DNA of 64,000 nt from Herbivorax alkaliphila (lineage in GTDB: Bacteria > Bacillota > Clostridia > Acetivibrionales > Acetivibrionaceae), in NCBI RefSeq assembly GCF_030848475.1, contig NZ_JAVDDS010000002.1:1-64000 (forward strand). Reading direction: 5' to 3'. Shown one piece after another: positions 19,329 to 28,529 of this stretch. Position 1 is the stretch's first letter. Every line of letters starts with the position of its first letter. The translations under genes were made by a program, and so were the position numbers. Below the pieces are notes generated by a model, which ran no database searches, had not been told where the DNA came from, and worked only from the letters and a program-made list of their open reading frames with translations.

Positions 19329-21188
19329 ATGAAAATGTACAGGGGGATAAAAGTATTAAAAAAGCCTACGAATTTGGATTATGGTATGATTGCAGCATTT
19401 TTGACTGTATCCGTTTTAATTGTTTGGGGTTTAACCTTATCTTTTGTTAATGCGAATACTGATTCAGATGTAATTTTAGAACTTGACAGGACAGAAGTTG
19501 AAGTAGGTGAAGTTGTACGGGCAACTGTAAGGATAAATAATGTTGAAAATTTTGCAGGGTATCAGTTAAACATAGGTTACGACCCAGATGTTGTTGAAGT
19601 GGTAAATCCTGATACAGGGGAAGATTCGCCAAGTGTAGTGATAGGGGATTTGGTGAACGAGTCAGAATATGGCATACTACCTGTTATCTCAAATGACAGT
19701 GAAAAGGGATTGCTTACTGTAGCTAGAACGTACATGGACTTAGATGATTTTAAAGAAAGTGGACAGGTACAGGAAACAGGAATTTTATTTGAAGTTGGAT
19801 TTAAAGTGATAAAAGAAGAAATGACATCAATTAAGTTTAAAGCAAATGGATTGAATAATCATATATCTGGAACTGCTTTGTTTGACTTGAATGGAGATCG
19901 TATAAGTAATTATACAGTTACAATGCCTGAACCGTTGAACTCGTCAATGGCTCCAACTCCAGAACCAACTCTAGAACCAACTCCAGAGCCTGATGAAGCT
20001 TCTGTTTTTCTTGAAAGAGAGTTGGTGCCTAAACTGGATAACTATACAGGTGAGGCAAAGTCGGCAATTGAGAGTAATGAGTTGTTAACGGCTATTAGTG
20101 AGGCGAAAGCAGTGGGTGGAATTAGAAGTGTTCTTTTAAATATTAAGGAGGTTGAGGGAGCTTATACATATGTACAGGAATTACCAACTGATGTACTGTC
20201 ATATAGTAATTTAGTTCACAAAATTTTGATATCAACGGAATTTGGAACCATTGAAATCCCATCAAATTTTCTTAGTCAAAAAGGTGTACCGACAGAAATT
20301 ACTAACAGCTCGACAGTTTCTTTTTCTATTAAAGCTTCTGACGCAGAAGGAGTAGATGAGAACTCAAAAAGTAAAATAGGTGAAAGACCGGTTATAGAAT
20401 TGGATGTGTTAATTGGTGGAGAAGTGATAGACTGGGATAATTTATTCGTACCTTTTAAAGTTTCAATACCTTATTCACCATCCATACAGGAATTTGAGAA
20501 TTATGAGCATATTGTAGTGCGGCATATTGAAGAAGTTACAAACAAAGCAATACCAGTCACAAGTGGGAAATACGACGTATCATTTACAAGAAAAGTTGAA
20601 TTTGTAACAAATAATTTTGGTAAATTTGCAGTAGCCTACGATCATAAGACATTTAATGATATTGACTCATACTCATGGGCAAAGAAGCAGATAGAAGTTC
20701 TTGCATCTAAAGGAGTGATAAGTGGAACTTCTAAAACTACGTTTACACCGGGAAATGATATTACAAGAGCTGATTTTATGATTCTTCTTATAAAGGCTTT
20801 AGACTTATATTCTGAATTTGAATCTAATTTTAGTGATGTTTCATCTGAAAGTTATTATTATGAATATGTTGGTATGGCTAAAGAGCTTGGAATTACCTCT
20901 GGAGTTGGAAACAATATGTTTAATCCTTTAGAAAAAATAACTCGACAGGATATGATGGTTCTTACAACAAATGCCTTAAAGATTGCTGGAAAAGTATCCA
21001 CTACAGGTAATAATTCTGATATAGATCAGTTTAATGATAAAAATCAAATTGCCTCATATGCAGTTGAAGGAGTTGCCACATTGGTTAAGGAAGGTATAGT
21101 AGTGGGGAGTGGAAATAATATCAATCCTTTTGGAAATGCTACAAGGGCTGAATTGGCAGCTATGATATATAAAATATATTATATGTAA
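19329..21188 (+). CDS. Cell-surface anchoring protein: type II-like cohesin plus three SLH modules (SdbA-like)
   Basis: The 619-residue protein has an N-terminal hydrophobic export segment (about 20-43). A single cohesin follows (about 46-205; VGEVV..INNVENFAGYQLNIGYDP..V..VNPDTGE) whose pattern is that of type II cohesins such as SdbA and Orf2p of C. thermocellum. After a Pro/Thr/Glu linker come an uncharacterised region and three C-terminal SLH modules (about 437-619; ITRADF, ITRQDM and ATRAEL motifs). It should bind the type II dockerin of a scaffoldin and attach the cellulosome to the S-layer. AAGGAGGATAATTT precedes the ATG. Confidence 0.92.
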   Translation: MKMYRGIKVLKKPTNLDYGMIAAFLTVSVLIVWGLTLSFVNANTDSDVILELDRTEVEVGEVVRATVRINNVENFAGYQLNIGYDPDVVEVVNPDTGEDSPSVVIGDLVNESEYGILPVISNDSEKGLLTVARTYMDLDDFKESGQVQETGILFEVGFKVIKEEMTSIKFKANGLNNHISGTALFDLNGDRISNYTVTMPEPLNSSMAPTPEPTLEPTPEPDEASVFLERELVPKLDNYTGEAKSAIESNELLTAISEAKAVGGIRSVLLNIKEVEGAYTYVQELPTDVLSYSNLVHKILISTEFGTIEIPSNFLSQKGVPTEITNSSTVSFSIKASDAEGVDENSKSKIGERPVIELDVLIGGEVIDWDNLFVPFKVSIPYSPSIQEFENYEHIVVRHIEEVTNKAIPVTSGKYDVSFTRKVEFVTNNFGKFAVAYDHKTFNDIDSYSWAKKQIEVLASKGVISGTSKTTFTPGNDITRADFMILLIKALDLYSEFESNFSDVSSESYYYEYVGMAKELGITSGVGNNMFNPLEKITRQDMMVLTTNALKIAGKVSTTGNNSDIDQFNDKNQIASYAVEGVATLVKEGIVVGSGNNINPFGNATRAELAAMIYKIYYM

Positions 21189-21210
21189 TCATATTTGTTT
21201 TTCTAAAATA

Positions 21211-21250
21211 AAAAGCTTTAAAACTGGTAGAAAGTTTTAAAGCTTTTTTT
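21211..21250 (+). terminator. Terminator of the propeller-cohesin operon
   Basis: GCTTTAAAACT (21215-21225) pairs with AGTTTTAAAGC (21233-21243), followed by seven Ts. The T-run merges into the tail of the minus-strand family 1 repeat copy B. Confidence 0.9.
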
Positions 21251-21343
21251 ATCTTATTTTAGGACTTCACCTTCTATAAGGTGGATTTTTTCTTATGATT
21301 TTCAGATGAAAAGAATTACCATGTGGAAACCCGATGTTTAGCT
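21248..21343 (-). repeat. Family 1 intergenic hairpin repeat, copy B
   Basis: Read on the minus strand this copy starts with GCTAAACATCGGGTTT one codon after the stop of the minus-strand gene. It contains a hairpin CACCTT-ATAG-AAGGTG (21268-21283) and ends in CTAAAATAAGATAAA (21248-21262), 13 of 15 bases identical to the tail of the copies at 49284 and 57722. The 5' motif and half of the first hairpin are missing. Confidence 0.7.
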
Positions 21344-21346
21344 TTT

Positions 21347-21781
21347 TTATGCTTTAGGAGGTTTCATTGGAAGTTCTTCAATAAACAGCACTGCACTTCC
21401 AGCAGGTTCAAAGCCTGATTCTGTGGAAAGGTACAATGTTATGTTGTGTTCTCCCATTATTTTAAAGTGTACATTTTTCCAGATAAGTACGTTTGAAAAA
21501 CAGTTTTGCTTTACCTCAACAGCACTCAGCTTTGTTTCGTATATTACTTCATTGTTTGGATTGGTAAGTCTAAATTTAAAATTATTTATACCATTTGGAA
21601 CATTTGCTACTGTAGTATATGTGACAAATGTCATAGGCGCTGGAGGTGCCTTAAAAAATGGGTTAAAAAGTAGACTTCGCCCATGAAGTTTGGATATTTC
21701 ATCAAAAATAATGATATTTACAATTGCTGGTGAAATATTATTAATGTTAATCGCCACCTTTATAAAAATTGATATAACCAT
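21347..21781 (-). CDS. Conserved hypothetical protein (DUF6941-like beta-sandwich)
   Basis: This 144-residue protein carries the spacing of the DUF6941 family: an early AIVNIIIFDEIS strand, FRLTNPNNEVIYET in the middle and GEHNITLYLSTESGFEPAGSAVLFIEELP near the end. That resemblance is from memory and should be searched. No good ribosome binding site precedes the ATG at 21781, so the start is uncertain. It is transcribed towards the cohesin operon. No function can be assigned. Confidence 0.6.
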   Translation of the reverse strand: MVISIFIKVAININNISPAIVNIIIFDEISKLHGRSLLFNPFFKAPPAPMTFVTYTTVANVPNGINNFKFRLTNPNNEVIYETKLSAVEVKQNCFSNVLIWKNVHFKIMGEHNITLYLSTESGFEPAGSAVLFIEELPMKPPKA

Positions 21782-21954
21782 TTTACTTTATGTATTGCTT
21801 TTATTCAAGACATATCAATTTTTTTTTAAAACGATGGAATTATTTTTCCGATATTCATATTATGATATAATTAATATTATCTTAGTTTTAGAAATTATTT
21901 TCTAAAACATGTTACTATTTAATAAGGGCTTTGAAAAAATTATAGAGATGGGAG

Positions 21955-23343
21955 ATGTTGCAATTGAAAAAAACTTTTGTTCTTGATACCAATGTACTTT
22001 TACAAACGCCTTATGCACTACATTCTTTTGGAGATAATACAATAGTTATACCAGAAGTAGTTTTAGAGGAATTAGATAAATTTAAAAAGGAGAATACAGA
22101 GCTAGGAGCAAATGCTCGTCATACTGCAAGATTTTTAGATGAACTTAGATTAAAGGGAAACTTAAATGAAGGTGTAGAACTTGAAAATGGCGGTGTTTTA
22201 AAAGTTGAGCTTAGTTACACCAGTGTTAAAATGCCTGAAAGTTGGGATGACTCCAATAATGATAATAGAATATTAAAGTTATGCAAAGGGTTAATGGAAG
22301 ATGGAGAAACAGTTTTTTTAGTTACAAAAGATATATTTGAAAGAATTAAGGCAGATATTTTGGGGATTACTGCACAGGACTTTTTTGCAGAACAGGTTCC
22401 AGAGTATCACAAACAATATAGAGGGAGGCGGGAAGTATATACAACCAAAGAAAAGATTGATGGCTTTTATAAAGATGGGTGCATTAATATAAATGATATT
22501 TATATCTATAAGGCTGAATATACAAAAAAAACCACTCCAATGTTGACTAAAAATGAATTTTTGATAATACATTCGGAAACAAATGAAAAGCAAACTGCAT
22601 TAGGTCGTTTCGATGGAAAAAATATAGTTCCTTTGATTTTTTTAAAGGAAAGACCATTTGGAGTTTCTCCAAGAAATGCAGGCCAAAAATTTATGCAGGA
22701 AGCACTTATGACAGAAGCTGATAAAGCTCCTCTTGTTATTGTTAAAGGTCCTGCCGGGACAGCTAAGACATTTTATTCACTAGCTGTAGGATTGCACAAA
22801 ATTATGGCTGAACAAAAAAAATTATATAGAAAAATTTTAGTTTGCAGACCCAATGTAAAACTTGATGAAGATATTGGTTTTCTCCCTGGGTCAGAGCAGG
22901 AAAAAATAGCTCCATATCTAAGACCTGTAATTGATAATCTAGAGGTTTTAGTTGATAATGATGAAAATGAAAGATATTCCAGTGAAAATGAGTTAAAAGA
23001 TAAAATTGATGAATTATTTGATCGAAAAATAATTAACACTGAGGCAATTGCCTTTATAAGAGGAAGGTCGATAGTAAAACAGTGGGTTATAATAGATGAA
23101 GCACAAAATCTGACTCCAAAGCAAGTTAAGGGGATTATAACAAGAGCTGGAGCTGGAACAAAAATAATACTTATAGGTGACCCAGAGCAAATTGATCAAC
23201 CTTTTTTAGACATAAGAACAAATGGACTATGTTATGCTTCAGAGAGGATGAAAGGAAGCCATTTGTGTTATCAGTTAACGCTTTTTGATGAAGAATGTGA
23301 GCGTTCAGAGTTGGCATATGAGGGTGCAAAGAGGATGCTGTAA
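21955..23343 (+). CDS. PIN-PhoH (PhoH2/YlaK-like) ATPase with ribonuclease domain
   Basis: The 462-residue protein joins an N-terminal PIN nuclease domain (FVLDTNVLLQTP; conserved acidic EELD) to a C-terminal PhoH ATPase. Walker A is GPAGTAKTF, with Ala where most P-loops have Gly, and Walker B is WVIIDEAQNLTP. PhoH2 proteins of this plan are RNA helicase/ribonucleases and resemble VapC toxins fused to a motor. The start is uncertain: ATG 21955 touches GGGAG, while TTG 21964 (KKTFVLDTN) has better spacing. The gene stands alone. Confidence 0.9.
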   Translation: MLQLKKTFVLDTNVLLQTPYALHSFGDNTIVIPEVVLEELDKFKKENTELGANARHTARFLDELRLKGNLNEGVELENGGVLKVELSYTSVKMPESWDDSNNDNRILKLCKGLMEDGETVFLVTKDIFERIKADILGITAQDFFAEQVPEYHKQYRGRREVYTTKEKIDGFYKDGCININDIYIYKAEYTKKTTPMLTKNEFLIIHSETNEKQTALGRFDGKNIVPLIFLKERPFGVSPRNAGQKFMQEALMTEADKAPLVIVKGPAGTAKTFYSLAVGLHKIMAEQKKLYRKILVCRPNVKLDEDIGFLPGSEQEKIAPYLRPVIDNLEVLVDNDENERYSSENELKDKIDELFDRKIINTEAIAFIRGRSIVKQWVIIDEAQNLTPKQVKGIITRAGAGTKIILIGDPEQIDQPFLDIRTNGLCYASERMKGSHLCYQLTLFDEECERSELAYEGAKRML

Positions 23344-23467
23344 TTCCTTAAGTGAATTATTATATATAAATTAAGAATAATAAGAAGGAGTTTTTTAGGT
23401 TTTACAGAACATAATAAACTTGTGGGTAATTTTTTGGTAAAAATTTTTACTTTTAGTTTTGTTCTTT

Positions 23468-23498
23468 CTCAATAATATAAACAAATATTGAGTATAAT
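23468..23498 (+). promoter_or_regulatory. Inverted repeat abutting the -10 of the GT4 gene
   Basis: CTCAATA (23468-23474) and TATTGAG (23486-23492) form an inverted repeat directly before TATAAT (23493-23498). This arrangement is typical of an operator over a promoter (inference). A further short hairpin CAAACC/GGTTTG lies in the leader at 23555-23571. Confidence 0.45.
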
Positions 23499-23593
23499 AT
23501 AAATGAAGATATCATTATAATAATTGATTTTGTAACGTAAAAACATCTGTATAACAAACCAGGGAGGTTTGACAGAATTTGGAGGAGAATATT

Positions 23594-24811
23594 ATGCGAA
23601 TTCTAATGCTATCATGGGAATATCCTCCCAGGATTGTCGGAGGTATATCAAGGGTTGTACATGGCTTGGCTCAAAAATTAGGAAAAAGAGGCAATGAAGT
23701 TCATGTTATTACTTGCTGGGAGATGGGAACAAAGGAGTTTGAAAAAGACGGAGAAGTATATATTCATAGAATTCACTCATATGATGTTACACCAAATAAT
23801 TTTGTTGATTGGGTGTTACAACTAAATTTTTCCTTAATAGAACATGGCATAAAACTTATAAACGAAACAGATAAGTTTGATATTATTCATGCTCATGACT
23901 GGATAGTTGCCTTTGCAGCAAGGGTTTTAAAACATTCCTATTCAATGCCTCTTATTTCTACCATTCATGCAACTGAACATGGGAGAAATTGGGGAATACA
24001 TGATGACACTCAAAGATATATAAATAATATTGAGTGGTGGATGGCTTTTGAGTCTTGGAGAATTATAGTAAACAGCGAATATATGAAGGAAGAAGTAAAG
24101 CACGTTTTTAAAGTACCTGGAGATAAAATAAATATAATACCAAATGGTGTTGACTTAGATAAATTTGATGGATATGAAAAAGACATAGATTTTAGAAGAA
24201 AATATGCAAAGGATAATGAAAAGATTATATTTTTTGTAGGAAGAATTGTAAATGAAAAGGGTGTTCATGTTTTGATTGATTCGGTACCTAAAGTTTTGCA
24301 ACACTACAATGATGCTAGATTTGTTGTTGCTGGCAAAGGTCCCCAGCTTGAGCACTTAAAATCCAAGGCAGATTGTATGGGGGTATCTCACAAAGTGTAT
24401 TTTACAGGATACATAAGTGATGAAGAACTTTTGAAAATTTATAAATGTGCCGATGTTGCGGTTTTTCCAAGTCTCTATGAACCTTTTGGAATAGTTGCCT
24501 TAGAAGGGATGGTGGCAAATGTTCCAGTTGTTGTTTCGGATACTGGAGGTTTAGGCGGGATAGTGGAACATGGTGTAGATGGAATGAAGTCTTATACGGG
24601 TAATGCAAACTCTCTTGCTGATAGCATACTGGAAATACTTCATAATGATGAAAAGGCAGAAAATATGAAAAAAAATGCATTAAAAAAAGTTCATACCATA
24701 TATAATTGGAAAGTCATTACTGATAAAACTATGGAAGTATATAGAAACATTATAAATGAAAGTAAAGAAGTGGACTGGAATATATCGGTTATAAAAAAAG
24801 ATTTAAATTGA
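23594..24811 (+). CDS. GT4 family glycosyltransferase, glycogen-synthase-like
   Basis: The 405-residue protein begins RILMLSWEYPPRIVGGISRVVHGLAQKL and is a GT-B fold enzyme of family GT4, with the C-terminal nucleotide-sugar motif PSLYEPFGIVALEGM. Proteins with this N-terminus are often annotated as 1,4-alpha-glucan glucosyltransferases. The ATG at 23594 follows TTTGGAGGAG. A separate GT5 GlgA is encoded at 49344, so this gene may act in another glucan or trehalose-type pathway; the acceptor cannot be read from sequence. Confidence 0.88.
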   Translation: MRILMLSWEYPPRIVGGISRVVHGLAQKLGKRGNEVHVITCWEMGTKEFEKDGEVYIHRIHSYDVTPNNFVDWVLQLNFSLIEHGIKLINETDKFDIIHAHDWIVAFAARVLKHSYSMPLISTIHATEHGRNWGIHDDTQRYINNIEWWMAFESWRIIVNSEYMKEEVKHVFKVPGDKINIIPNGVDLDKFDGYEKDIDFRRKYAKDNEKIIFFVGRIVNEKGVHVLIDSVPKVLQHYNDARFVVAGKGPQLEHLKSKADCMGVSHKVYFTGYISDEELLKIYKCADVAVFPSLYEPFGIVALEGMVANVPVVVSDTGGLGGIVEHGVDGMKSYTGNANSLADSILEILHNDEKAENMKKNALKKVHTIYNWKVITDKTMEVYRNIINESKEVDWNISVIKKDLN

Positions 24812-25392
24812 TTATAATTTTTTCTTATATAACAGTTGACCTTTTTAATTATATTAGGTAAAATTAAATTAAATGAAATTGTTATTATATATATAAAAAT
24901 CTTATTTTAACATTAGGGTATGTGTTTGTCGGGAAGATGTTTCTTTTTCCTGCATTGAAATTATTGTTTTATAATTAGTATTGAGAATTAAATTTACCAG
25001 ATATAAAAGAACCTTGAAAAGTAAATATATCAAGCTCCTGTTGGTCGTGTTTATTTTGATAATATGCAGTATTTTATTTTTTCTCGTATTTCAATACAAC
25101 TTCTTCGAACAAAAAAATCTAACAATTGAAATCCAATTCACTTTTTGTATTTTTATAGTCAGATCTATTTTTCCAAACACGCTATTGCTATCTTTGTAAA
25201 TAACTGATAGTAGATATGTAAGAGTTTATTCAAAACAAGGTAAGCATCAAATATTAAATTGTGAAGATTGCTGTTTTTAGTGTTTAAAAATATTACAAGG
25301 CACAATAGCAGAGAGTAAGGTATATTTCTTTTGGTTTTTGTATATTTGTGTAAATTTATATATTAATTCATTTCTAAAAGGAGGAAAAAGGA
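24812..25392. other. 580-bp intergenic region upstream of the GH9 cellulase
   Basis: It holds a good promoter at its 5' end (24836-24864), a sequence resembling family 2 on the minus strand (about 24905-24960, with ATACCCTAAT), and an open frame at 24981-25199. That frame starts with TTG, lacks a ribosome binding site and encodes 72 residues with one hydrophobic segment (about residues 17-40); I do not count it as a gene, though it could be a remnant. Nothing recognisable is seen in the last 190 bases besides the AGGAGG of the cellulase. Confidence 0.5.
24836..24864 (+). promoter_or_regulatory. Promoter candidate far upstream of the cellulase
   Basis: TTGACC (24836-24841) and TAAAAT (24859-24864) with a 17-base spacer fit sigma-A well. 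If it drives the GH9 gene the leader would be about 520 nucleotides long. I saw no SigI-type promoter (CGAA -10 with a C-rich -35) in the gap. Confidence 0.45.
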
Positions 25393-27975
25393 ATGTTAAA
25401 AAAATTAACATTGGTAAGTGTCCTTGTTTTTGCACTATTAGCTACAAGCGTAGGTGGTTTTGCATGGACAGACATTATTACCAACAATGACTTTGAAGGA
25501 GATGTAGGGCTTCCTTGGCACGTTACTGAGGATTTCCCGGCAGAGGTAGAGTTTGAAATTGCGTATAATGAATTTGTAATTCATGTAATCGATTCAGGGG
25601 TGGATCAGTGGGGTGTTCAGTTTAGACACAGAAATATCCCTATAGAATCAGGTATGAATTACAGATTGTCTTTTACAGTACAAGCTGATGCTAACTGTAG
25701 AATTTACACTAAAATAGGTGAAATGGATGGAGATTATGAAGAGTACTGGAATAATGACTGGATGCCACATGAATTGCAGGCAAATCAGTGGTATACTCAT
25801 GAAGCTCAGTTTACAGCCAATGCTAATAATGAAAGTGCTGAGTGGGCTTTCCATATTGGTGATGGTACTGGTACGCAGTACACTAATGCTACTGTTCCAT
25901 CAGGTACAACATTAAGATTTACCAATATGTATTTAGAGGGGCAAGGCTATCAGCCACCGCCACCACCAGAACCAACACCTAGAAAAGAGATTCGTGTAAA
26001 TCAGGTTGGTTACTATCCTAATTCTGATAAAATAGCTACTTTAATAGGTTCTGCAAGTACATGGGAATTAAAAGACACTAGTGGAAGCACAGTTGCAGAT
26101 GGAAATGTGACTTCATTTGGTCAAGATGCAGATTCTGGCGATAATGTTTCACTAATTGATTTTTCTGACTTTACAGACACAGGAACTTATTACTTAGAAG
26201 CTGGTGGAGAGAGAAGTTATGAATTTAGAATAGACAATGATATCTACAGTGATATCATGTATGATGCATTAAAGTACTTCTACTACAACAGAGCGGCACA
26301 GCCGATAGAAGCTACTTATTCACATGATCCAAGTTTTGCTCGCCCAGCAGGTCATACTAACGATATAGCTACACCAGTTGAGTTTGCTAATGCCAATATT
26401 CCAGCTGGTAGTGGTACTGTTGACGTAACAGGTGGATGGTATGATGCAGGTGACTATGGTAAATATGTTGTTAATGGTGGTATGTCCACATGGACAATGC
26501 AAAACCAATACGAGCGTGCATTAGAACACGGAAGAATGGATGACTTATATGGTGATGGAATGCTAGATATTCCTGAAAGTGGAAGTGGTTTACCAGATAT
26601 TCTTGAAGAAGCACGTATAAACTTAGAATTCATGCTTAAAATGCAAAAACAATCAGGAAGCAGAGCTGGTATGGCTTATCACAAGGCTCATGATGAGCGT
26701 TGGACAGCTTTAGGCTTAGGGCCTCACGAAAGTGATGCTGAAGATATGGAGCGTGTAGTTAAGCCACCGACAACAGCGGCTACACTAAATCTTGCAGCAG
26801 CAGCAGCACAAGGTTCACGTTTGTGGGAAGAGTATGATCCTTCATTTGCAAGCGAACTTATACAAGCAGCAGAGGCTGCATGGGATGCAGCACTAGCAAA
26901 TCCTGATTTATATGCACCATTTACTGCAACTATGGGTGGAGGACCTTATGGTGACAATTATGTAGAAGATGATTTCTACTGGGCTGCATGTGAGTTGTTA
27001 ATAACTACGGGTAATTCAGAATATTATGACTACATAAGTGGTTCAACTCATTTCCTTGAGATGCCTGATGAGATGACTGGTGGAGAAGCAGAATTAGGTC
27101 TTGTAGGTGCATTTGACTGGGGTAATACACAAGGTGCTGGAACATTATCACTTGCTCTTAATCAGCCAGATGCATTGTCATCAAATGAAATTGATACAAT
27201 AATAGATAACATTGCAGCAGCATGTGATGTGTGGATTGGTTACCAAGATGAGCAGGGATACGGAATTACAATCCAGCAAAGACCAGTTTTCTATGACGAT
27301 CCAGATTTAGTTGGTTATCCATGGGGATCAAATTCATTTGTATTAAACCAAGGTATAACATTTGCATATGCATATGACTTAACAGGTGATGAAAAGTATT
27401 ATAACGCATTGACAACAGCTATGGACTATATCATGGGACGTAACCCAATGAATCAGTGTTATGTAACAGGCTATGGTGATGTACCACTAGAAAATCCTCA
27501 CCACAGATGGTTTGCATACCAGTCCAATCCATCATATCCAAAGGCACCTCCTGGATGGGTATCAGGTGGTCCTAACTCTGGATTACAGGATCCTTGGGTT
27601 AAAGGTTCTGGATGGCAGCCAGCTGAAAATCCGCCACAAAAGTGTTTCATGGATCATATTGAATCATGGTCAACAAACGAGGTTACAATTAACTGGAATG
27701 CTCCATTTGCTTGGGTAACTGGTTACTTAACAGAAATTGCTGAGTTTGGTCCAGTTGATGGTCCTCCTCTTGATGATGATGTTATGCTTGGAGACATTAA
27801 TGGTGATGGAGTAATTGACTCAACAGATGCAACAATGCTTTCAAGACTTATACTTGATATACCTGTTCCAGGTGCAGATGTAGATGCGGCAGATATTAAT
27901 GGAGATGGAAATATCGATACTACAGACTATGCATTACTTTCAAGACATATTTTAGAAATAAGCTCAATAAACTAA
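25393..27975 (+). CDS. Cellulosomal GH9 cellulase, CBM4-Ig-GH9-dockerin I (CelK-like)
   Basis: The 860-residue secreted enzyme has a signal peptide (1-24) and an N-terminal CBM4 (about 26-185). A PPPPPEPTP linker and an Ig-like CelD_N domain (about 199-287) follow, then a GH9 catalytic domain (about 295-785) and a type I dockerin (about 797-857). Catalytic features are present: DAGD (Asp351, Asp354), NPHHRW (His703/His704) and Glu763 in NEVTINWNAP. The dockerin has two calcium-binding repeats (GDINGDGVID, ADINGDGNID) with recognition pairs ST and TT, as in the C. thermocellum type I system. The domain order equals that of the cellobiohydrolase CelK. Confidence 0.95.
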   Translation: MLKKLTLVSVLVFALLATSVGGFAWTDIITNNDFEGDVGLPWHVTEDFPAEVEFEIAYNEFVIHVIDSGVDQWGVQFRHRNIPIESGMNYRLSFTVQADANCRIYTKIGEMDGDYEEYWNNDWMPHELQANQWYTHEAQFTANANNESAEWAFHIGDGTGTQYTNATVPSGTTLRFTNMYLEGQGYQPPPPPEPTPRKEIRVNQVGYYPNSDKIATLIGSASTWELKDTSGSTVADGNVTSFGQDADSGDNVSLIDFSDFTDTGTYYLEAGGERSYEFRIDNDIYSDIMYDALKYFYYNRAAQPIEATYSHDPSFARPAGHTNDIATPVEFANANIPAGSGTVDVTGGWYDAGDYGKYVVNGGMSTWTMQNQYERALEHGRMDDLYGDGMLDIPESGSGLPDILEEARINLEFMLKMQKQSGSRAGMAYHKAHDERWTALGLGPHESDAEDMERVVKPPTTAATLNLAAAAAQGSRLWEEYDPSFASELIQAAEAAWDAALANPDLYAPFTATMGGGPYGDNYVEDDFYWAACELLITTGNSEYYDYISGSTHFLEMPDEMTGGEAELGLVGAFDWGNTQGAGTLSLALNQPDALSSNEIDTIIDNIAAACDVWIGYQDEQGYGITIQQRPVFYDDPDLVGYPWGSNSFVLNQGITFAYAYDLTGDEKYYNALTTAMDYIMGRNPMNQCYVTGYGDVPLENPHHRWFAYQSNPSYPKAPPGWVSGGPNSGLQDPWVKGSGWQPAENPPQKCFMDHIESWSTNEVTINWNAPFAWVTGYLTEIAEFGPVDGPPLDDDVMLGDINGDGVIDSTDATMLSRLILDIPVPGADVDAADINGDGNIDTTDYALLSRHILEISSIN

Positions 27976-27993
27976 TTAACATAGTACAATAAA

Positions 27994-28024
27994 AAAAGAG
28001 GGTGGCAAATTGCCATCCTCTTTT
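27994..28024 (+). terminator. GH9 terminator
   Basis: AAAAGAGGGTGGCA (27994-28007) pairs with TGCCATCCTCTTTT (28011-28024), with one G-T wobble. The A/T ends make it bidirectional. Confidence 0.9.
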
Positions 28025-28050
28025 AATATGTCAAGGTAGTTTCTTAATAT

Positions 28051-28122
28051 GGATGTATATATTTAATGTGAAGAACAATGTTTCTTCCATATTTTCATTC
28101 CCATAAATGACATGCACCCTCT
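28051..28122 (-). repeat. Family 2 intergenic repeat, copy a
   Basis: On the minus strand this reads GGGTGCATGTCATTTATGGG, then AATGAAAATATGGAAGAAAC, then ATTGTTCTTCACATTAAATA. It matches the plus-strand copy at 33584-33655 at roughly four of five positions, including an unbroken AATGAAAATATGGAAGAAAC. Confidence 0.75.
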
Positions 28123-28333
28123 TAATATCTTATAGTCTTTAATTAATTTTGTCATCTAAATTTAAATGTGCTGTAGCGTACTTATTTTTTATAGAATATC
28201 TATAATTTTAAAAATATATATTATAAGCACAACAATTCTAGGAAATCAATTATAATATCTTCATTTATGTCGCTAGAAATGACTTTAGAAATATAGTATA
28301 GAAGGTATAAAGAAGTGTTAGAACTATCGGTTA

Positions 28334-28365
28334 GTGAACTCGTTTATATATATTATCATAAATAT
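28334..28365 (+). repeat. Family 1 repeat, partial copy C
   Basis: GTGAACTCGTTTA is identical to the 5' motif of the copy at 53525-53537 (minus strand). It is followed by an AT-rich imperfect hairpin (TTTATATATA...TATATAAA) in place of the first stem. The rest of the element is not found. Confidence 0.4.
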
Positions 28366-28418
28366 ATAAAAGTATTTTTAAAGATGTACTAAATTATTGT
28401 TTATATTCACTAGAAATA

Positions 28419-28427
28419 TGCTATAAT
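28419..28427 (+). promoter_or_regulatory. rnj extended -10 promoter
   Basis: TGCTATAAT carries an extended -10. The -35 is weak (TTGTTT at 28397-28402 with a 19-base spacer). Confidence 0.55.
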
Positions 28428-28529
28428 AATAAAGTTATCAATTATTTTTAGAATTATATACTGGGCTTTTTTAAAGGAGTCTCGTTTAAACAAAAGATAT
28501 ACATATATATAGTAAATGGAGGTTTAGTT

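Larger units (their letters stand above)
28025..28529. other. 505-bp intergenic region upstream of rnj
   Basis: It holds a minus-strand copy of family 2 (28051-28122), the 5' motif of family 1 (GTGAACTCGTTTA at 28334-28346), and the extended -10 of rnj (TATAAT 28422-28427). No open frame with a ribosome binding site is seen. Confidence 0.6.

Noticed and set aside
24812-25392. SigI-type promoter for the GH9 cellulase
   Set aside because: A CGAA occurs at about 25107, but no C-rich -35 is found at the right distance.
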